DNA from: Cephalotus follicularis
Taxonomy: Eukaryota > Streptophyta > Magnoliopsida > Oxalidales > Cephalotaceae
DNA: 64,000 nucleotides
Direction: 5' to 3'
Assembly (NCBI GenBank): GCA_001972305.1
Contig: BDDD01000910.1
Location: forward strand, 364,404-428,403
Shown: one piece after another, positions 63,701 through 64,000 of the stretch
Layout: each line of letters begins with the position of its first letter
Position numbering within the stretch: position 1 is the stretch's first letter
The notes under the pieces: model-generated
What the model saw: only the letters and a program-made list of their open reading frames with translations
The model's database searches: none
Told to the model about the DNA's origin: nothing
Made by a program: the position numbers and the translations under genes

Positions 63701-64000
63701 TTGACAATAAACTAAACTACATATTTACTAATTTTAATAAAATGTATAAATTTCATTAATTTTTATAGATTAATCAATTTTTAATTACATGTGTTAGATA
63801 AATATACCTTAAAGTTTAAACTATTAGTTTATATGTTAATATTTGTGGTTAGGCAAAATTAGTTTTCTAAACCTACAAAGTTAGGTGTGTGAGTTTTAAG
63901 AGAGGAATAATTATAAACAGTACAGTCTTAAGATTAGAAACAGGTTTAGCGAATTACAGAGAACCTTATTGTCATACTCTCGCTACTGCTACCTCTGGTT
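60745..64000. other. Intergenic region to the right edge
   Basis: No coding sequence is recognised. A G-rich tract lies at 60821-60838, and a 55-bp tandem duplication at 62396-62505 is listed separately. A GGCGGGAAAA word at 63512-63521 matches the E2F consensus and could belong to the promoter of a plus-strand gene beyond the window. The last 100 bases show no clear start codon context. Confidence 0.35.
62396..62505. repeat. 55-bp tandem duplication
   Basis: Two head-to-tail copies containing TATATCATTTAATTTTAGCA and TCAACGTATTACACAATTTG differ at one or two bases. The near-identity points to a recent duplication in otherwise diverged AT-rich DNA. Confidence 0.9.

Overview
This is nuclear genomic DNA from a flowering plant, most likely a eudicot. 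The evidence is AT-rich intergenic sequence, short GT-AG introns, a miR172-regulated AP2 gene, a RAD51B gene whose protein resembles the Arabidopsis one, and dense plant-type transposons (copia, gypsy, LINE, hAT, CACTA, fold-back MITEs). The species cannot be named from the sequence alone.

Only two complete host genes are visible, both on the minus strand. The first (19697 to 16379) is a ten-exon euAP2 transcription factor of the RAP2.7/TOE type. It has two AP2 domains, an N-terminal LDLNLN motif, and a miR172 target site in the last exon. The second (57773 to 51231) is a twelve-exon RAD51B recombination paralogue. Its promoter carries a TATA box and an E2F-type site. Exon 8 as written is one base short, which breaks the frame. 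An exon at the left edge may be the 3' end of a third gene. Fragments resembling a PPR gene, a Ulp1-type peptidase and a CDPK are pseudogenic.

The rest is layered transposon history. At 3.4-9.9 kb lies a decayed minus-strand copia element that lost the RT core and carries a 1014-bp non-autonomous hAT element with an 8-bp target duplication. At 10.1-10.5 kb is a long-TIR fold-back element. At 12.5-13.5 kb is a copia 3' LTR remnant. At 22.5-23.2 kb is a broken LINE reverse transcriptase. From 31.0 to 39.1 kb one LTR-type unit (family A) contains two other LTR-like units (B and C), each with a perfect 5-bp target duplication. At 40.1-43.0 kb a transposon with TIRs of about 180 bp has captured the 3' end of a CDPK gene (EF-hand exon, intron, last exon, probable 3' UTR) and was then hit by a second family-A LTR. 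At 44.1-47.6 kb a gag-protease copia remnant with both LTRs and a primer-binding site is split by a third family-A LTR. At 58.4-60.7 kb a gypsy pol fragment, a gypsy LTR, a truncated family-A LTR and a CACTA terminus lie end to end.

The host genes act independently: floral timing/identity repression for the AP2 gene, homologous recombination repair for RAD51B. The most unusual object is the CDPK-carrying Pack-type element at 40102-43006. Its ends (AGGG...CCCT, 7-bp direct repeats) match those of the shorter fold-back element at 10121-10473, so the two may belong to one transposon lineage.
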